From a bacterium UBP10_UBA1149 (GTDB lineage Bacteria > Desulfobacterota > Binatia > UBA1149): 8,712 nt of DNA. Numbering within the stretch: the stretch's first letter is position 1; every line of letters begins with the position of its first letter. The position numbers were made by a program, and so were the translations under genes. The stretch lies in contig DBZX01000060.1 in assembly GCA_002311335.1 (NCBI GenBank), positions 17,245 to 25,956 of the forward strand. The letters run 5' to 3'. Of this stretch, positions 5,703 through 8,712 are shown piece after piece. The notes beneath the pieces are model-generated. The model saw only the letters and a program-made list of their open reading frames with translations. It was not told the origin of the DNA and did not search any database.

Positions 5703-7220
5703 ATGGACCAACAGCTGCTCAGCCTGTTGATAGCCGTGCCCGTTGTGGGTGCCGGGCTGGTGGCCCTGGCGGGCCCGGGCGCGGTGAAGAGCATGCGCGC
5801 GATTGCCCTGACCGCGTCGCTGGCTGTTTTTGCCGTGGCACTGCGCATCGCGGCGCTTTTTGATTCGAGTACCGGCGAGTTCCAGTTCACCGAGCAGGCT
5901 GCCTGGATACCGCAGATGGGCGTCACCTGGTCGCTGGGGCTCGACGGCATCTCGCTGTTGCTGGTGCTGCTCACGGTCTTCCTGACGCCGCTGGTGGTGC
6001 TCAACTCGGCCACCTCGATCGACAAGCGGCCGAAGGGCTACCTGGTGAACGTGCTGCTGCTCGAGTCGGCCATGCTGGGAACGCTCGTGGCCACCGACGT
6101 GCTGGTCTTCTACGTTTTCTGGGAGCTGATGCTGGTGCCCATGTTCCTGCTCATCGGCATCTGGGGAGGCCGGCGCAGGGTCTACGCGAGCATGAAGTTC
6201 GTGTTGTTCACCATGGTGGGCAGCCTGCCCATGCTGGTGGCGCTGGTCTGGCTGGGCCTGGCCCACGCGGCTGCCACCGGCGCCCCGAGCTACGCGATGA
6301 CCGACCTCTACGATCTCGAGCTCACGCGCAGCGCCCAGGCCTGGTGCTTTGCAGCCATGGCCTTGTCGTTCGCCATCAAGGTTCCCATGTGGCCGCTGCA
6401 CACCTGGCTACCCGACGCTCACGTCGAGGCGCCCACCGGCGGCTCGGTTATACTGGCCGGCGTGCTTCTCAAGATGGGCGCCTACGGATTTCTGCGCCTG
6501 GCCATGCCCATATGTCCCGACGTGCTGGGGGTCGCCATGCCGATTATCGGCGCGCTGGCGGTGGTGGGCATCATCTACGGCGCGCTGGTTGCCATGGTGC
6601 AGCCGGACATGAAAAAGCTGGTCGCCTACTCGTCGGTGAGTCACCTGGGTTTTGTCATGCTGGGCTTGTCTTCGCTCAACGTCGTGGGTGTAGAAGGCGC
6701 CGTATACCATATGATCAGCCACGGCATCTCCACCGGAGCGCTGTTCCTGCTCGTGGGCGTTCTTTACGAGCGACGCCACACGCGCCTGATAGCTGACTTC
6801 GGCGGGCTGTGGCGGCAGGTTCCGCTCTACGCGTTCTTTCTGCTCGTGGTCACGCTGTCGTCCATCGGCCTGCCGGGCCTCAACGGTTTCGTGGGCGAGT
6901 TCCTCATCCTGCTCGGTGCCTTCAAGGCCAGCCCCGTGCTGGCCATCCTCGCCTGCAGTGGCGTGGTGCTTGGAGCTGTTTACATGTTGTGGATGTTCCA
7001 GCGGGTGATGTTCGGCGAAATAGACAAGGCCGAGAACCGCGAGATCTCGGATCTCAACCGGCGCGAGCTGGTCATACTGGTGCCGCTGCTGGCGCTTATC
7101 GTGCTGATGGGCGTGTACCCGCAGCCGTTTTTAAAGACCATGGAGGCCTCGGTGGAGCTCACCCTTGAGCGCGCGGGCATCACGCCCGTGGAAACAGCGC
7201 GGGCGGAGGTGAGCAGGTGA
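5703..7220 (+). CDS. nuoM: NADH-quinone oxidoreductase subunit M (NuoM, ND4 homologue)
   Basis: NuoM is the middle antiporter-like proton channel, homologous to NuoL and NuoN. The 505-residue length and about 14 membrane helices fit the family. The central charged chain is complete: Glu141 in FYVFWELMLVPMF, Lys226 in AIKVPMWPLHTWLPDAH, Lys257 in GVLLKMGAYG, His340 in HMISHG and Glu399 in LNGFVGEF. These match E. coli NuoM Glu144, Lys234, Lys265, His348 and Glu407. DMKKLVAYSSVSHLGFVMLG at 302-321 is the typical broken-helix signature, and GVYPQPFL near the C-terminus is also standard. The start is ATG, 3 bp after the nuoL stop. The upstream region is only a G-rich run without a clear ribosome binding site, so translation may depend on termination of nuoL. 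The stop overlaps the nuoN start as GTGA. Confidence 0.97.
   Translation: MDQQLLSLLIAVPVVGAGLVALAGPGAVKSMRAIALTASLAVFAVALRIAALFDSSTGEFQFTEQAAWIPQMGVTWSLGLDGISLLLVLLTVFLTPLVVLNSATSIDKRPKGYLVNVLLLESAMLGTLVATDVLVFYVFWELMLVPMFLLIGIWGGRRRVYASMKFVLFTMVGSLPMLVALVWLGLAHAAATGAPSYAMTDLYDLELTRSAQAWCFAAMALSFAIKVPMWPLHTWLPDAHVEAPTGGSVILAGVLLKMGAYGFLRLAMPICPDVLGVAMPIIGALAVVGIIYGALVAMVQPDMKKLVAYSSVSHLGFVMLGLSSLNVVGVEGAVYHMISHGISTGALFLLVGVLYERRHTRLIADFGGLWRQVPLYAFFLLVVTLSSIGLPGLNGFVGEFLILLGAFKASPVLAILACSGVVLGAVYMLWMFQRVMFGEIDKAENREISDLNRRELVILVPLLALIVLMGVYPQPFLKTMEASVELTLERAGITPVETARAEVSR
7205..7210 (+). promoter_or_regulatory. Strong ribosome binding site of nuoN inside nuoM
   Basis: GGAGGT is a near-consensus Shine-Dalgarno sequence six bases before the GTG at 7217. 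It fixes the nuoN start within the end of nuoM. Confidence 0.65.
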
Positions 7221-8701
7221 ATCCCTTGCCCCTCAATCTCTTGCCCCCCGGCGCAGACTACGCCGCCGTCATGCCGCTGCTGTGGGCCTTCGGCGCCGCG
7301 GTGCTGGTGCTCATCGCCGAAATGTTCTGGCCCTACCAGTCGCGTCGTGGCGTGGGTTGGTTGACGATAGCGGCGCTGCTGGCGATAGCCGTTCTGGGCA
7401 GGGCGCCCATCGAGGCGGTTTACTTCGGACCGATAGCGCTCGACGGTTTCAGCGGCTGGTGCAACGGCTTGTTGTGCATCATGGCGGCCTTGTCGGTGCT
7501 CATGTCGCTGGACACGCTGGAGGTCAACGGCGTGACCAGGGGAGAGTACTACCCACTGCTGTTGTTCGCCGTGGCCGGCGGCATGGTGATGGCTGCTGCT
7601 ACCGATCTCGTGGTGATGTTTCTCGGCCTGGAGACGATGTCGATCGCGGTCTACGTGCTCGCGGGTATGGCCAAGGCGCGCAGGCGATCGAACGAAGCCT
7701 CGCTTAAGTATTTTCTCCTGGGGGCCTTTGCCTCGGCCTTCATGCTCTACGGCATCGCCCTGCTTTACAGCCAGGCCGGCAGTACCGACCTCGCGGCGAT
7801 GGCCGGACTCGCGGGCGAGGGCGGAACGTCGGCCGTTACCCGGCTCGGCGCGGCCCTGCTGCTGGTGGGCTTTGGTTTTAAGATAGCGGTGGTTCCCTTT
7901 CATCTCTGGGCTCCCGACGTGTACGAGGGCGCTCCCAGCCCGGTGACCGCCTTCATGGCCACCGTGGTCAAGGCTGCCGCCTTTGCCGCGCTGCTCAGGT
8001 CGGTGCTGCTGGCCATGCCCTGGGTCGCGGTCGAACTGCAGACCCCGCTGTGGGTGGCTGCCGCGGCCACGATGACCGTGGGCAACCTGGCCGCGCTCAG
8101 GCAACGCAGCCTCAAGCGCATGCTGGCCTTCTCGTCGGTGGCCCACACCGGTTACCTGGTGATGGCCGTGGTGGCGGGCACGAGCGAGGCCGCCGCGGCG
8201 CTGCTGTTCTATCTCGCCGCTTACGCCGCGATGAACCTGGGCGCCTTCGCGGTGATGATGTCGCTGGCCGACCGCGGTCGCCCAGCCGAAAATATTTCGG
8301 ACCTCGCCGGCCTCGGAAGAGCACGCCCGCTTGCCGCCCTGGCCATGACGGTGTGCATGCTGTCGCTCACCGGGATTCCTCCCCTGGGTGGTTTCGTTGC
8401 CAAGGTGTCGCTGTTCAGCGCGGTGCTCGACGCCGGCTTCTATACCCTGGTGGTGGTGGCCGTGCTCAACAGTGCTTTGTCGGCGGCCTATTATCTCGGC
8501 GTTATCCGCGCCATGTATTTTGACGATGCCGATTCTCTGGCTGCCGGCGGCGCTTCGGCGGCCTCCCGGGTATTGCCTGCGCGGCCGGCGCTCTCCGTCT
8601 CGGTCCTGCTGGCCGCGGTGGCGGTCGTTTTAATCGGCCTGTTGCCGTCGCCCCTGTTGGGATCCAGCCTGCGCGCGCTGGCGTCCGTTGCCGGTTTCTG
8701 A
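7217..8701 (+). CDS. nuoN: NADH-quinone oxidoreductase subunit N (NuoN, ND2 homologue)
   Basis: NuoN is the third antiporter-like proton channel, placed next to NuoK in the membrane arm. At 494 residues it has the normal bacterial length. The charged residues expected for proton transfer are visible: Glu139 in FLGLETMSIAVYVLAG, Lys222 in GFKIAVVPFHLWAPDVYEG, Lys252 in VVKAAAFAA and Lys396 in GGFVAKVSLF. They correspond to E. coli NuoN Glu133, Lys217, Lys247 and Lys395. LKRMLAFSSVAHTGYLVMA (299-317) is the second broken-helix signature. The GTG start overlaps nuoM by 4 bp behind a strong ribosome binding site. The gene ends with TGA 11 bp before the window edge, so whether it is the last gene of the operon cannot be seen. 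nuoN closes most bacterial nuo operons. Confidence 0.97.
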   Translation: MNPLPLNLLPPGADYAAVMPLLWAFGAAVLVLIAEMFWPYQSRRGVGWLTIAALLAIAVLGRAPIEAVYFGPIALDGFSGWCNGLLCIMAALSVLMSLDTLEVNGVTRGEYYPLLLFAVAGGMVMAAATDLVVMFLGLETMSIAVYVLAGMAKARRRSNEASLKYFLLGAFASAFMLYGIALLYSQAGSTDLAAMAGLAGEGGTSAVTRLGAALLLVGFGFKIAVVPFHLWAPDVYEGAPSPVTAFMATVVKAAAFAALLRSVLLAMPWVAVELQTPLWVAAAATMTVGNLAALRQRSLKRMLAFSSVAHTGYLVMAVVAGTSEAAAALLFYLAAYAAMNLGAFAVMMSLADRGRPAENISDLAGLGRARPLAALAMTVCMLSLTGIPPLGGFVAKVSLFSAVLDAGFYTLVVVAVLNSALSAAYYLGVIRAMYFDDADSLAAGGASAASRVLPARPALSVSVLLAAVAVVLIGLLPSPLLGSSLRALASVAGF

Positions 8702-8712
8702 GGCAGCGCTGT

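Noticed and set aside
3999..6401. An open frame of 800 codons on the minus strand across nuoL and nuoM.
   Set aside because: Its product is a low-complexity His/Gln/Arg/Gly-rich sequence. This is expected when GTG and CTG codons of membrane proteins are read backwards as CAC (His) and CAG (Gln). GC-rich genes have few stops in this antisense frame. The sense strand encodes two fully conserved proteins.
6980..8146. An open frame of 388 codons on the minus strand across the end of nuoM and most of nuoN.
   Set aside because: It has the same His/Gln/Arg-rich composition and the same cause; it has no recognisable domain and lies antisense to conserved genes.
8702..8712. Possible terminator after nuoN (CAGCGCTG is palindromic).
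   Set aside because: Only 11 bases are visible, the palindrome is tiny and no T run follows within the window.

Overview
The window is one uninterrupted stretch of a respiratory complex I (proton-pumping NADH:quinone oxidoreductase, type NDH-1) operon, with every gene on the + strand. In order it holds the last 14 codons of an upstream gene (probably nuoC), then nuoD, nuoE, nuoH, nuoJ, nuoK, nuoL, nuoM and nuoN. The eight full genes fill almost everything. The largest non-coding gap is only 27 bp (or 63 bp if nuoE starts at its internal GTG), and most junctions overlap or nearly touch. No RNA gene, mobile element, CRISPR array, promoter or terminator is supported.

The DNA is GC-rich with G/C-dominated third codon positions, and five of the eight genes start with GTG. 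nuoD is a separate gene rather than the nuoCD fusion of enterobacteria. Genomes of this kind are common in delta-proteobacteria in the broad sense, Myxococcota, Acidobacteriota and uncultured relatives. I cannot place the organism more precisely from sequence alone.

Region by region: 1-42 is a gene tail. 66-1823 holds peripheral-arm subunits: NuoD of the quinone-reducing Q module and NuoE, the small [2Fe-2S] subunit of the NADH-oxidising module. 1816-3756 holds NuoH, the quinone-channel and arm-junction subunit, plus the small membrane subunits NuoJ and NuoK. 3750-8701 holds the three large Mrp-antiporter-like subunits NuoL, NuoM and NuoN. The charged residues expected for quinone binding (NuoD) and proton translocation (NuoK, L, M, N) are all present, so the encoded subunits look functional.

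The one notable feature is a gap in content. The usual bacterial order is E-F-G-H-I-J, but here nuoE runs directly into nuoH and nuoH directly into nuoJ. nuoF (NADH/FMN subunit), nuoG (large Fe-S subunit) and nuoI (two [4Fe-4S] clusters) are absent, and the overlapping gene ends leave no room for remnants. A working electron path to quinone needs NuoI and an electron-input module, so these must come from elsewhere in the genome, or the complex uses an alternative donor module. Otherwise this is an ordinary, well-conserved housekeeping operon; I found no evidence for a wholly new system.
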